The notes: generated by a model not told the origin, from the sequence alone. A DNA stretch of 64,000 nucleotides from Mangifera indica (GCF_011075055.1 NC_058139.1:13351584-13415583); one strand, 5' to 3'; numbered from the stretch's first letter, positions 10,824 through 22,446 are shown. Numbers and translations: made by a program.

Positions 10824-12900
10824 ATGGAAAAAACTGATTTTAAGATTCGCTACAGAGTCCAGTGGATTGAAGGTGATGACAATGTGACAAGATATGTTGG
10901 TGGGAATGAGAAAGAGATGTGTATTGACACAAGTATTGATTTTGAAAGATTCATTGTGAGAATAAGCTATCGTCTAAGACTAGATCGAAGTCAATCAAAT
11001 GTGTGCGTATTTACCTCAGGTGATGTGAGCCCAATGAAGATCGTAGACGATGATGATGTGGAGTTTTTGATGGCTGTATAAAAAGTTCACAAGGATACCA
11101 TAAACTTTATGTTATTGAGAGTCTAATTGGTGGAAAGGACAATCAACAAGCCAAAGATGTTTATGAGGAAGAAAGGAAAAATTATCTGACAGATAAGTGG
11201 GCACATCCGTAAAGTTTTCAAGAGTTTGGTGGAAATTATGGTATTGATGATGATAATGACGACGATATGGATGAGGATTACGAAGTAGAAGATAATGAGG
11301 ATGATGATGATGAATTCTCAGGGTTTGATGAGGACATGTATGGTATTTTGAGCCAAGATGTTAATAGAAGTCAAAGTGATGCTTGTAATGAGGGGGCTGA
11401 ATGTAGTAGGAGACATCATGGCTTTATCAATATTAGAGCATATCCAAGTTACATACATAATTCAAATCCATTTCAATGGATTTCTGAGCTTGTCGTTGAT
11501 GTTGAAAATACAGGTATTAGTAATTGAGTAACACAAATGACCAACCATTTGCAAGTGATGGGTTTTTATAATTCGAAGGTAGAATTAAAAGTATTATTTC
11601 GAACATATGCCTTAAAGATAGGAATTAAATAGAAGGTTGGTCACTCTAATAATACACAATATGAGCTTATATGCATACACCCACAATGTAAATGGAGGGC
11701 ATAAAAACAAAAGAGCAAGATGGAGACTATTGGGTCTTACGATGTATGGACAAGGCACACACTTGTCTACAGGATCAAATATTGCCACGCCATAGACAAG
11801 CTGGTACAAAATCGTTGGGGAATATACTTAAGTCAATGTTTGTGATTGATCGTATTTATCGACCAAAAGAAATTATTTCAAACATGGCGAATAGGTACAA
11901 AATTGACATATTCTACACGCAAGGATGACGTGCCAAAACATATGTAATAAATGCATTACGAGGATCTCTGAAGGAGTCTTTCGGTCTATTGCATGATTAT
12001 TATCATAATTTGGTTTTAAAGAACCCAAGAACCATGACACGTATTAATATCGACCCAGAAAATAGATTCAAGTTTTTTTTCATGTGTATGCGTTGTTCAA
12101 TAAGAGGGTTCTAACAATTTTATCGACAGTGATATACATTGATGCTTTACACTTAAAGAGAAAGTATCTTGGGTCTTTTTTCATTGTTGTTGCAAAGGGT
12201 GGCAATAATTAAATTTACCCTCTTGCATTCGGTATTGGGCACAAGAAAGTAATAGATACATGGACACCTTTTTTACATACCTTCGCATATGCATTGGTAA
12301 TTTGCCAGATTTGGCCATTATTTCTGATCATCATCACTCAATAATTATGTTGGTCATGAACATAATGCCTTATGTCTGTCATAGGTTCTGTAATTACCAT
12401 ATAAAAGGTAACATGCGTTCACAGTTTGAAAAAACTAAACATATTAAAGAATTATTTGGGAAAGCTACTAAGGCACATCGATTAAAGGACTTTCAAGCTG
12501 CTATGAGTAGAATTATCTGAGTAAATCTTACTGCAGTAGCCTATTTGACCGATATTAGGTATGAAGGATGGGTGCATGTCCACTTCGGTGGATGGCAGTA
12601 CAACATTATGACGACCAATATTACTGAGTCTTTTGATGCCTTGACATGAACTGCCTGTGCTTTGCCTATCACCATATTAGTTGAGTTTCTTTGGAGCACA
12701 ATGTAACATTGGTTTTTCAATAAGCGAAACATGACTGGTACGTATGACTAAAATTTTAATGATACTTATTTTTTTTTTATTGCGTTTATTAATTGTTTTT
12801 TATAGGTGAGAGATCTCACCCCTTAACACCATGGGCTAAGGACAAACTTGCTTGGCATGTGTTTAGATCTTTCTTTTATGGTATATTTAAAATAAATGTG
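10824..12900 (+). pseudogene. Mutator-like element (MULE) transposase pseudogene, copy 1
   Basis: Starts MEKTDFKIRYRVQWIEGDDN, an N-terminal module typical of MuDR transposases, followed by an Asp/Glu-rich linker (11225..11340, DDDNDDDMDEDYE). WISELVVDVENTG then leads into the zinc-finger-like region near 11640 (ICIHPQCKWRA). The catalytic core is seen at 12260..12520: LPDLAIISDHHHSI, with a DDE-family Asp, then CHRFCNYHIKGNMRSQF, the usual C..H motif. NITESFD near 12625 and LTPWAKDKLAWHVF near 12830 follow. At least eight stops and several shifts break it. The C-terminal SWIM finger is lost where an (AT)n tract begins. Transposase of this family cuts and pastes DNA; this copy cannot be active. 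Confidence 0.8.
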
Positions 12901-12907
12901 TTAAAGA

Positions 12908-12908
<1 letters not shown>

Positions 12909-12964
<56 letters not shown>
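12909..12964. repeat. (AT)n microsatellite
   Basis: About 28 uninterrupted AT dinucleotides at the 3' end of the MULE 1 relic. A shorter (AT)n run lies at 13347..13368. Confidence 0.95.
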
Positions 12965-12966
<2 letters not shown>

Positions 12967-13945
12967 TAAAGATGAAATTTTACTTCACATGAATACTATT
13001 GCACAAATCATTGCATTATCTCTTCTTTGCAAATCAAGTTATTCCCCGTAAGCTTCTGAAAATTTTAAAATTATTCCTTGTAAGCTCATGTGAATATCCA
13101 ATTCATTTTTGTTTTGATTCTTGGGATATATATATTGATGTATTCTTTGCATATTCAACACCAAGTACTTCATTGCATGCTCTTCATGGGTGGTTTCTTG
13201 GATTATCTTTTCATGTGCTGCTTTAATATGAGATTGACGCCAACCAAAATTTTGGTAGATAAGATCAACTGAGTTTACAATTTTTGTACAATTAATCTAA
13301 AAAATTTAAACTCAACAATTTTAAATTCATTTGATCTTATCTAACATATATATATATATATATATATTTTGTTTCAAATACTGATACTAAATATCTATAC
13401 ATGTTCTCTCTCTATAGTGCATTAAAAGCAAGTAATACTATAAACTTTGTTTTGGTTTCTTAAAGTTAAAGATAAGGCAATTTAGGCATCCTGTTATATA
13501 AAACGGTAAAACTGTTTAGAGTGTAAAAAGTGTAGTATAAATGTATACGTGGGTCCAAATGAGGGTAAAAATTTTAATTTCCCATTAATTTATACATGTA
13601 GAATAGAAGTTTTGATGCATTCATGTGGTTCTCAAGGATGTGGCCGGCTTCAGTTCATCTTTTGAAAATAATTTTTTATTTGATTTTCCAATAGGATAGA
13701 AAAACTTTCAATAAAATCTTGTCATAAAATATTTATATAAAATATAATCAACGGAAAAAATAAGTCATATGGATGATGTAATATGTTACACATTTATATG
13801 AAAATGTCATATATATCATGTATTAAGAGCGAATTACATTTTTCCATCCAAAAACACTTTTTTAGGTCTTAATGGTATAAATCACAATATTTTATTCAAA
13901 ATCAAACTCCATTAATGAAAAATATATAGTCAAAAGGTAAAATGG
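12965..13945. other. AT-rich DNA between the two MULE relics, with a small hairpin at 13256..13343
   Basis: No coding signal. Positions 13256..13268 (TAGATAAGATCAA) are perfectly inverted at 13331..13343, and TGAGTTTA/TAAACTCA extends the pairing, giving an 88-bp hairpin that could be a tiny MITE. Small ORFs here have no family resemblance. Confidence 0.5.
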
Positions 13946-14636
13946 TCAAGTAATGCATAAGAGCTGAATTTTTCCACAACAACACTTTTGTTCCAAGAGA
14001 TCAACAATGGAAGCCTTTTGTTGCATATCGTGGATTTTGTATCTATGGACGTTAAATAGTTTGACCATCATATTGATAGATTTATGAACATATCCAACAA
14101 TCTTATTCTCAGTGCATGGTATTAACAAATAAGTTTGCTCATTTGCAAATAATAATAATAATAATAATAAAAGCATAAATTATTGCACATTAATTAATAA
14201 GAAAAAACAGATACATAATTATTGTTCGTAAATTAAAATTAACCTTTAAGATTCCATCTATTGTAAAACCATTGTTATAATGTGCTTCTAATAAATTCAA
14301 CGAGGATAGTGATAAGCAAACCTCAAGCATTATATGATAAAGCGTTGAAGGACTTGATAATATTGGTCATCATGACATTGTAACAAAGAGCACCAAAGTG
14401 AGTCCACGCCTATTTATTATACCCAATGTTGGCCAAAAAGGTAGTGGCATTGGGATTTATCTAGTAAATACTCCTTATGGCAGCATCAAAATTAGGGATA
14501 CGATATGTCTTAATTGCCCTCCAAAACAATCCTTCAATAAACACACATGTTACCTTTTATGTGGTGGTTACAATAACTATGGTGGGCATTAGGTAATACA
14601 TTTACCACAAATGTAATGATTGAAGGATACCGATCT

Positions 14637-14912
14637 AAAATAATGGACAAGTTTGGAATGCCATCGATGCACATATATAGGTACTTTAAGAGGGTTGTCT
14701 ATATCTCCAATACCACATTTCGCCCGATATCAAAGGCCAGTAGATAAATATGATTATTATTATCTTTCCTAATATAAATAATGGACAAGTTTGGAATGCC
14801 ATCAATGCACATATATGGGTACCTTAGGAGGTTGTCCATATCTCCAATACCGCATTTCCCCCGATATCAAAGGCTAGTAGATAAATATGATTATTATTAT
14901 CTTTCCTAATAT
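14637..14912. repeat. Tandem duplication of about 137 bp inside MULE 2
   Basis: AATAATGGACAAGTTTGGAA begins copies at about 14639 and 14776. The copies share GCACATATAT, GTTGTC(T/C)ATATCTCCAA and CCGATATCAAAGGC, ending with TTATTATCTTTCCTAATAT. About ten differences separate them by eye. Confidence 0.85.
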
Positions 14913-15795
14913 CAATGAATAGTATCTCAAGGTATCTCCCTTTTAAATATGAACTATCAATTCAAATCACCAGATGACAAAACTTTTGAAACACCCTTAT
15001 TGAGCACCCCAATGCCATAAAAAAAAATTGAACTTTTAAGCCGTATTGGTGTTAATATGTGTTATTGTTTCAGGGTTTCGTAACTCTAGATTATGACAAT
15101 ACTCAAGTAAGAGCATGAAAGACTTCTCGAGTGATCCTTTTAATGCTTTTAATGTCTATGTTTTGGCATGTCATGTTTGTGTATATAATATGTCGATCTT
15201 ATTGAAGATAATTTCTTTTGGTCAATATATGTTGTCAACCATAAAGATTGATTTAAGGATTTTTCGTAGGCTTGAGCACTATCTTGTCTATGATGTGACA
15301 ATATTTGATCACATGGACAAGTGTGCTAATTATCCATACAACGTAATACCCATACATCATAGTTATTATCTTTTGTTGCCCGTGCTGCCATTTACATTGC
15401 TTCCCTATACACTTGATCTCCTACCATTTTGTGTCAAACCGAGGTACTATGTACTAAAAACCTGTTTCTAAAGCAAGTCTTTCAAATAATTCTTTCAATT
15501 ATTCCTTATAAATATAATAACCCATTACTTTGATACTCCTATTAGATCATGTTTCACGATTACCAATAGCCATGTTCTTAACATCTATAGTGGCTTGCGA
15601 AACCTACTAAAATGGATTAAGTTCATGAATATTTCTTGTAGATGTTCCATGATCAACTAAACCATGACATCCCATACTACACTCAACCCTAACATTATGA
15701 ACATTAGTTGGTTTTCTTTTAATGTATTCACTTATATCCAACTCGAAGCCTTTGAGTGATACATCATACATTTGTCAACTTCTACAAATCTCGCT

Positions 15796-16157
15796 TGTTG
15801 TGTAGCGAAAATATAAAACATAACTTTTATGCTATTGAATATAATAAATAATTAAGGCAAAAAATAAAATGCAGAAAAATAAAATAAAGAGAACACAAGA
15901 ATTTATGAGGTTTGGTAAATGTACCTATGTCCTCGACGCCGTTGACTACTTTTACTATCTCTAAAGAATAGTTACAAAAGAAAAATAAACTATTAGAGAT
16001 CTCTAATAATAGGATTTTTTCAATACAATTATATTTGACTACAACTGTCTTAGGGATGATTTTGAATCAAAATCAAGACCTCTATTTATAGCCTTTGATA
16101 AAATACAAAGAGATTAAATTAATAGATGTAGGACATAAAGAGCCACTTATTTCAACA
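15796..16157 (-). repeat. 3' LTR of copia B
   Basis: Forward sequence begins TGTTGTGTAGCG and ends ACTTATTTCAACA, i.e. a TG...CA LTR. It pairs with 19615..19976. Confidence 0.9.
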
Positions 16158-16253
16158 ATCTCCACCTTGGCAATTTAGCGAGTCCCACCAAATTTCTTTT
16201 ACACGTTCTTCTTCAGTGATGACTTCAAATGTGCCTTTCGACGCAATTTAAGC

Positions 16254-17186
16254 TTACAGGATGTTAATCAAGTTCAAACAATGATTGAACTTGATCGTTG
16301 TTACCACATTTGTCATCATATCTATAGAGTTCTCAGCAGTCTCAACATACAATAATAGATAAATGAAAAACCCATCTTGTAACCTGTAAAAATATACACA
16401 ATTATCATACTTGCTTCTTGTGTACCTATACTCTATCATGAATCGATCAAATCGTTTGTACCACTGTCTTGATGACTGTTTCAGTCCATAAAGCGATCTC
16501 TTTAATTTGCAAACCCAATTCTCTTTATCAGCAACCTTAAATCCTTTAGGCTGAGTCATGTAGATTTCCTCTTCCAAATTACCATGTAGAAATGCAGTTT
16601 TCACATCAAGTTGAACTAGTTCAAGATTCAATTGTGCTACCAAGCCCAACAAAATTCTAATAGAGGAACTTTTAACAACTGGAGAAAATACCTCATCAAT
16701 CCCTTCCTTTTGAGCATAGTCTTTTGCTACCAACCTTGCCTTGTAGTGAATATCTTCTTTGTTAAGAAATCCATCTTTTCTTGCATACACCCACTTGTAC
16801 CCAATTGTCTTCTTGTTCTTTGGCAATTGAACTAACTGCCAAGTTTCATTCTTCTGAAGGGATTGTAATTCCTCATCCATGACTTTCTTCCACTTTTCAG
16901 CTTCTAGACTTTTGACGACTTCTTTATAAGTGGAAGAAATATCATCATCTACAATTGGAAGTGTATAAGCCACCATATCAGCAAATCGAGCAGGCTTACG
17001 TATTTCTCGTTTTGGCCTATGTGATGTAATTGATTCTTGTTGCTGTTGAGGTTCTTGGGTTGAAACCTCTTCATCTTCACTTTCCTCCTCTGCTACTGGA
17101 GTATCACTATTATTTTCAACAACTCTAACTGGGTTTATTGTTGTGATTGTCTCAAGCTTTACTTGTTGCGGAGCACACTCCACCTA
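16254..17186 (-). pseudogene. Reverse transcriptase of copia B, truncated
   Basis: The frame continues from integrase after a TAG stop at 17186..17184. It reads through RPKREIRKPARFADM (the integrase C-terminal linker typical of copia), LQKNETWQLVQLPKNKKTIG, YARKDGF and LVQLDVKTAFLHGNLEEEIY, the first catalytic Asp motif. It then reads VCKLKRSLYGLKQSSRQWYKRF and ends at LLLYVETAENSID. The catalytic YVDD box is replaced by YVET and everything after it, including the rest of RT and RNase H, is gone. The element therefore could not copy itself. Point damage is otherwise light. Confidence 0.85.
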
Positions 17187-18686
17187 CTGTTGAGTATCAT
17201 CAGTATTCTTTGTTACCTTCTTTAGCATGACAGATTCATCAAAGGTAACATCCTTACTATGAATGATTTTCTTCAACTTTGGACACCAAAGACGATATCC
17301 TTTCACTTCAGAACTAATCCCTATAAAGATTGCTTTCTTAGCTCTTGGATCTAATTTAGACTTTTTTATATAATAATAGACAGTCGAACCAAACATACGT
17401 AAGGAATCATAGTCGTTAGCAGGTTTTTTAGACCATACTTCAAGGGGTGTTTTCCTTTCAATTGCAGTGGATGGTAAACGATTAATGAGATGACATGCAT
17501 ATGTAACTGCCTCAGCCCAACATGGTTTACCCAACCCAGCATTGGACAATATACATCTAACCTTTTCCAGCAAGGTTCGATTCATGCGTTCAGCCACCCC
17601 ATTCTGTTGTGGTGTTCCTTTAACTAAGAAATGACGTACAATACCTTCAGCCTGACCAATTTCAAAAAACAGATCACTAGTATACTCACCACCATTATCA
17701 GTCCTTAGTTGTTTGATCTTTTTGCCAGTTTGAGTTTCAACCATCTTTTTCCATTTTAGAAAAACATCTAATATGTCATTCTTCTTCTTTAAAGTGTACA
17801 CCCATGTCCTTCTAGAAAAGTCATCAACAAAAGTAACAAAGCAGTATCTACCACGCAAAGAAGCTGTTTTAATAGGTCCCCACACATCAAAGTGAACATA
17901 ATCTAAAATACTTTCAGTATTATGAATTACAGTATCAAATCTTACTTTTGTTTGTTTTCCTAAGACACAATGCTCACAAAAATTTAACTTACAAGTCTTT
18001 GCTCCTTTCAATAAGCCTTGTTTCACCAAACTAAATAAGGTTTTTTCCCCTGTATGTCCCAAACGTATATGCCAAAGTCTGGTTATTGCATCATCTACTT
18101 CTTTTTCAGATATTGCAACTGCTGATCCAAAAATTGTACCACCATTATAATAATACAAGTTATTTTTTCTTGTACCTTTCATTACTATAAGAGCACCAGA
18201 GATAACCTTCAAGACTCTATCTTGCATTGACACCTTGAAGCCTTTGGATTCCAAAACTCCCAAAGAAATGAGATATTTCTTTAACTGTGGTACATGTCAA
18301 ACGTCTGTCAGAACTTTAGTTACCCCATCATTATTCTTCAAATAGATTAAACCTATCCCCTCAGTTTTACAAGGACTATCATTACCCATGAAAACAACTC
18401 CACCATTCAGTTTTTCATAATTGAAGAACCATTCCTTGTATGGACACATATGATAAGTGTAACCTGAATCTAGAAGCCATTCATCATACTGAGATATCGT
18501 TGGTAGACTTACTAGAGCAAAATCTGACTTATCTTCTTCAATTTCAGCTACACATGCATCTGAAGCAACTTTGGTCTTCCTTTTATCTTTCCTTTGTAAC
18601 TTCGGACAATCTTTCTTCCAATGCCCCTTCTCTCGGTAGAAAACACATTCATCTTTACTAGGTCTTTTATGAGATCTACCCCTTCT
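17184..18686 (-). pseudogene. Gag zinc knuckle, protease and integrase of copia B
   Basis: Reading down from about 18686 in the same frame as gag: a zinc knuckle CVFYREKGHWKKDC with its second Cys changed to Tyr; then LLDSGYTYHMC, the DSG protease active site; a TGA stop at 18299..18297; then KKYLISLGVLESKGF. The HHCC integrase finger follows as HIRLGHTGEKTL...FCEHCVLGKQ. The core has DVWGP (first Asp), RTDNGGEY (second Asp) and TPQQNGVAERMNRTLLE (Glu), so the D,D-E triad is complete. A uninterrupted frame covers 17184..18263. The fragment ends at a TAG. The two stops and the knuckle mutation make it a pseudogene despite good preservation. Confidence 0.88.
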
Positions 18687-18689
18687 GTC

Positions 18690-19343
18690 TTACTTTCGAC
18701 TTTGACTTCGTCCTCTTACAGTAAGGGCTTCAATAGTTGTCTTTCTATTCTCTTGTTGATCTTTCTTTTGAATTTCATTATTACTCAAAGCAGCACATAC
18801 CTCATCGTAAGTTACTTTCTCATTTCCATGAAGTAATTTAATACTTAGATGATCCAATTCTTTAGGAAGAAATCCTAGTAGAAGCATTGTTTTATCTTCA
18901 TCTTTGAAGGTTTCATCCAGGTTCAGTAAATCAGCTATCAACTGGTTAAAAGTATTAATATGATCACTTATACTTGTACCAGGTTTCAATTGAAGACGAA
19001 ACAGTCTCTTCTTCAAATAAAGTCTATTCTCATTGCTCTTCTTCATATACTTGTTTTCTAACGTCTTCCATATTTTACTTACAGACGTCTCTTTCATGAA
19101 TGGATATTTTTGTTCTCTACAAAGACACGTACGAATTGTACCACAAGTTTGATGGTTGATCCTCACCCATTCTTTGTCATCCATTTTCTCTGGTTTTTCC
19201 TCCTCCAAAGCTATATCAAGATTTTCTTGACATAGGGCGTCCATCACCTCACATTGCGACAAGCCAAAATTGTTGTGGCCATCAAATTTTTCCACATCAA
19301 TTTTTGTTGTAGTCACAATTGTCTTTATTGATGTCGATGCCAT
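18690..19343 (-). CDS. Gag polyprotein (capsid part) of copia B
   Basis: A clean 217-aa frame starts MASTSIKTIVTTTKIDVEKF with ATG at 19343. It reads KFDGHNNFGLSQCEVMDAL, KYPFMKETSVSKIWKTLENK and LLNLDETFKDEDKTMLLLGF, the pattern of copia gag (UBN2 family), and ends RGRSQSRK with TAA at 18692..18690. In intact relatives this frame continues into the zinc knuckle, so the TAA is premature by comparison, and the rest of gag-pol follows in the same frame. Gag forms the virus-like particle that packages element RNA. Whether this copy is expressed is unknown. Confidence 0.85.
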   Translation of the reverse strand: MASTSIKTIVTTTKIDVEKFDGHNNFGLSQCEVMDALCQENLDIALEEEKPEKMDDKEWVRINHQTCGTIRTCLCREQKYPFMKETSVSKIWKTLENKYMKKSNENRLYLKKRLFRLQLKPGTSISDHINTFNQLIADLLNLDETFKDEDKTMLLLGFLPKELDHLSIKLLHGNEKVTYDEVCAALSNNEIQKKDQQENRKTTIEALTVRGRSQSRK

Positions 19344-19600
19344 TTTCTGTTGACTATGATTTTACTTGGTAGATAGTTTCTCAAATAACCAAGTTTCACA
19401 AATTTATATTCAATAACTAAAACAAAATTACTATAACCTAGGATAGTAGTAAGTGCCAAAAAATGATAATATATGCACCAGGAAAGTACCCAAGAAAGAT
19501 TGGTGGGGACAAAGCCTCCTTAAAAACCAACCTCTTTAGATAGCATTATCCTAGACATGTACATAACCATATAAATAGCTATTCACTGTCCTAAACCTAG

Positions 19601-19612
19601 GCTCTGATACCA
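19601..19612 (-). other. Primer-binding site of copia B
   Basis: The minus strand reads TGGTATCAGAGC, complementary to the 3' end of plant initiator tRNA-Met, two bases inside the 5' LTR. Confidence 0.9.
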
Positions 19613-19614
19613 CT

Positions 19615-19976
19615 TGTTGTGCAGCGAAAATATAAGACACAACTTCTATGCTATTGAATATAATAAATAATTAAGACAGAAAATAAGATGCAGAAAAATA
19701 AAAGAAAGAGAACATAAGAATTTATGAGGTTCGGTAAATGTACCTACGTCCTCGGCACCGCTGACTACTTTCACTATCTCCAAAGAATAGTTACAAAGGA
19801 AAAATAAACTATTAGAGATCTCTAATAATAGAATTCTCTTAATACAATTGTATTTGACTATAACTGTCTTAGGGATGATTTTGAATCAAAATCAAGGCCT
19901 TTATTTATTACCTTTGGTAAAATACAAAGAGATTAAATTAATAGATATGGGACATAAAGAGCCACTTATTTCAATA
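19615..19976 (-). repeat. 5' LTR of copia B
   Basis: Same length as 15796..16157. Forward sequence begins TGTTGTGCAGCG and ends ACTTATTTCAATA. Confidence 0.9.
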
Positions 19977-20603
19977 GCAAATTGATCATCATAATCATCA
20001 TTACCTTCATCATCATATTCATTATCCTTATTATCATCATCATCATCATTCACATCATTCTCGTGAAAACTCTATGGTTATGCCCAGTTGTATATCAGAT
20101 TATCCTTTATTTGTTCGTCATCAACTTACTCTTCTTGGAGATTGCCTTTTGCTTCAATACGACTCTTTGCAACATAAAATTGTGTCAATAGTTTTTTTTT
20201 CTACCACTAACATCGTACACTCAATAACAATATCATCTCAAATCTCATAGGGTTTTCCAATCAATGAGACTTTATTGTCCATAAATATATGGACATTTGA
20301 TCGATTTTGATTGATTCTGGGATGAGAACATATTTTCTCAACAAATCCTTTAAAATCAGCTTTTGCATTAATACATATCAATCTTTCATTCCTACCAATA
20401 TATCTTATAATATTGTCATCTTGGATAACTAATTACCCTATAAACTGAATTTTAAATGTAACTTGAGCCATTTTGAAACAAAAAAAAAAAACCTCTGGTA
20501 TAATATAAAAATAATTTAATACATCAAATGAAATTTTTACTTAAATTCCAATTTTAGGGAACAATTTAATATGGGCGTGCCTGGAGGTACAAGTTTAGGC
20601 ATG

Positions 20604-20672
20604 CTTGGATGTCTAGGTGAAGTATACTTGGATGTCTAGGCCGAGTGCACTTGGATGTTTAGGCTAAACATA
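20604..20672. repeat. Three tandem copies of a 23-bp unit
   Basis: CTTGGATGT(C/T)TAGG starts at 20604, 20627 and 20650. The array lies just upstream of the MULE 2 start codon, on that gene's 5' side. Confidence 0.85.
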
Positions 20673-20739
20673 CTTTCCCCACATTTTTCGCTAGTTATGT
20701 TTTCTCTATTAATTTGATAACAAAAACTTCATGACGTGC

Positions 20740-21914
20740 ATTTAACCTAATATAATAAATTTTTCTGATTGAAATATCAATACTCTAACTAATTTAACCA
20801 ACAAGCAACATCATTAATCAATAAATCATCTTTCCCTAACTAAATTACAAAGTATATGCTATTTTAAATTCAAGGATTTTCAAATTTCTAACAAAATAAA
20901 TAAGATTTTAAGGGTTTAGATCTACACTTACATAGATTAGGATGACTTTGATGAAAGATTTCTACGATCATACTTCAATTTTGACAAAACAACTGCTTAA
21001 TTTGTAGTAGGAATTTGGCTACAACATGTGTTCTTAAGGTATAAGATAAGGTTATTTTAGAAACTTTACACTCATTTGGGTATAATTGTTAAACGAAAAA
21101 ATTGGTGGATAAATAGGTATAGGTGGGATGAAATCTATATATAATAATTAATTTTCCTTATACATATAAGGAGACATAGTTAAAATTTTTATTTGACCTT
21201 TGCTTATAAATTTGTAAAATGAACTTTATCTCTACCAAATAAATGCTATCATTTAGTGAATCAATCTTAGAGGTGATGTGTACTATAGCTAGGTCAAATT
21301 TAACTTCTAATCATCAACTATGAATGTGATTAGTTCTTCTTTACTAATAGTCTAGCCATTAACATTCAAAAGACATGCAACTTCTTTCGTTTTTTTTAAT
21401 ATACCTATTAACATCCGTCATCCTCTTTCTTACAAATTGTAAAGTTTTTCCCAGAAGCAGTAACTAACTTTTGACTTAGCTACAAAGTAAGTCTCTAAAG
21501 TTCTCCATGCATTACTTGTAGTGGTGAATCATCGATTCCAAAATTAAAGGTAGTAACTAGCTCAACAAAAAGTTATCATAACATTTCCAGAGGGAATATT
21601 AAGGATTAGTTTTTATATTATCATTATTTCTAAAGTTATCTTTCACCAAAATAAAAACAAATTGACAAATAGATAAACTTGTTAATTGATCCTTAAAATC
21701 ATAAGCTCCTAATATGAACAATACCTAAACATGCTAGTAGCAATAATTGTCTTTGGTTAATCGTGATTTGACAACTTGTAAGTTGGAAGTAGAAAAACTC
21801 CCAAACTATAACATAAAACACATACAACAAACCTTATTACTGTTACAAGGAACCATGAGTAAACAAATCAAATGAAAAATTTGCCATTGACATTAGTCTT
21901 TGGCTTTGATACCA
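20740..21914 (-). pseudogene. Heavily decayed copia gag region with primer site
   Basis: At 21902..21914 the minus strand reads TGGTATCAAAGCC, a copia primer-binding site with one change from the usual TGGTATCAGAGCC. The forward sequence next to it begins TGAAACCG, a possible LTR end. Downstream on the minus strand, SNAWRTLETYFVAKSKV near 21470..21520 resembles the gag pattern AW.TLE..F...S.A. LTR limits (21915 to perhaps 22326) could not be proven, as no second LTR was found. Confidence 0.4.
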
Positions 21915-22402
21915 TGAAACCGATAATAATAAAAGGAAAACTAAACCAAGAAAACAAAAATCTAGAAAAATATTTGAAATATTGTAACTGATTTTTCATA
22001 CTTGAAAAATAATAAAACAATTATTTTTATACATGCATAAGTCTAACCTAGCACCTACTGTCATTTGCAATCGATATCGTTAATTATAATGATCAAACAC
22101 AATACAAACAATAATCACCAATCCTTAGATGAAAAACTAGTGAGAGAGTTGAACCAAAAGTTGAGAAGTCAAACTTAGCAGAAAAGAAAATCGATTGAAA
22201 AATTAATCTACATTTTCCTAAAAAATGTTGTGCATATAAGTTGAAGGAAACACACTATAAAACTTAAATTTTAATAGCTCTTGTTATTTTCACACTTTCC
22301 TTTAATAGTAAACTAATTTTGTTACATTAATTACCTTATGTAATACCCTCATGTATGTTCCAGGGGTAATTATATCTTTTGATCCTGTTTTGAGATATTT
22401 TC

Positions 22403-22406
<4 letters not shown>

Positions 22407-22443
<37 letters not shown>
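22407..22443. repeat. (AT)n microsatellite
   Basis: About 18 AT units inside the solo LTR. Confidence 0.9.

Positions 22444-22446
<3 letters not shown>

Larger units (their letters stand above)
15796..19976 (-). mobile_element. Ty1/copia retrotransposon (copia B), nearly complete, minus strand
   Basis: Two 362-bp LTRs (15796..16157 and 19615..19976) differ at roughly 30 sites by eye, mainly transitions. Reading the minus strand, the primer site TGGTATCAGAGC (complement of 19601..19612) lies two bases inside the 5' LTR. A purine-rich AAGGTGGAGATTG precedes the 3' LTR. Gag, protease and integrase lie in order in one frame, followed by a truncated reverse transcriptase; RNase H is missing. The outer 5' LTR end reads TATTG rather than TGTTG. 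Flanks (TCGCT left, GCAAA right) show no clear target duplication. The gag style suggests the Tork-type branch; that is inference. It sits inside MULE 2. Confidence 0.92.
13946..20471 (-). pseudogene. MULE transposase pseudogene, copy 2, split by copia B
   Basis: On the minus strand the N-terminal ATG is at 20471. It reads MAQVTFKIQFIG and IIRYIGRNERLICINAKADF, matching MULE 1 residue for residue in places, then an Asp-rich linker (19985..20060). After the copia insertion (15796..19976) homology resumes at 15795: IHELNPF and IDVKN align with IHNSNPF and VDVEN of MULE 1, then a core-flanking region antisense to 15115..15471. Near 13960..14030, VDLLEQKCCCGKIQLLCI is a decayed SWIM zinc finger (consensus VDL....C.C..W...GIPC). 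Many stops and frameshifts. It faces MULE 1, whose 3' end is about 1 kb away. Confidence 0.75.

Noticed and set aside
14150..14170. Regular ATAATAATA run considered as a CRISPR-like or regulatory array
   Set aside because: Simple trinucleotide repeat without spacers; the window is plant nuclear DNA.
15115..15471. 118-aa plus-strand ORF
   Set aside because: It is the complement of MULE 2. The same antisense text appears opposite MULE 1 at 11612..11809, so it is not a gene.
19982..20191. Poly-isoleucine ORF resembling a membrane peptide
   Set aside because: It is the antisense of the Asp-rich linker of the MULE 2 transposase (GAT/GAC repeats).
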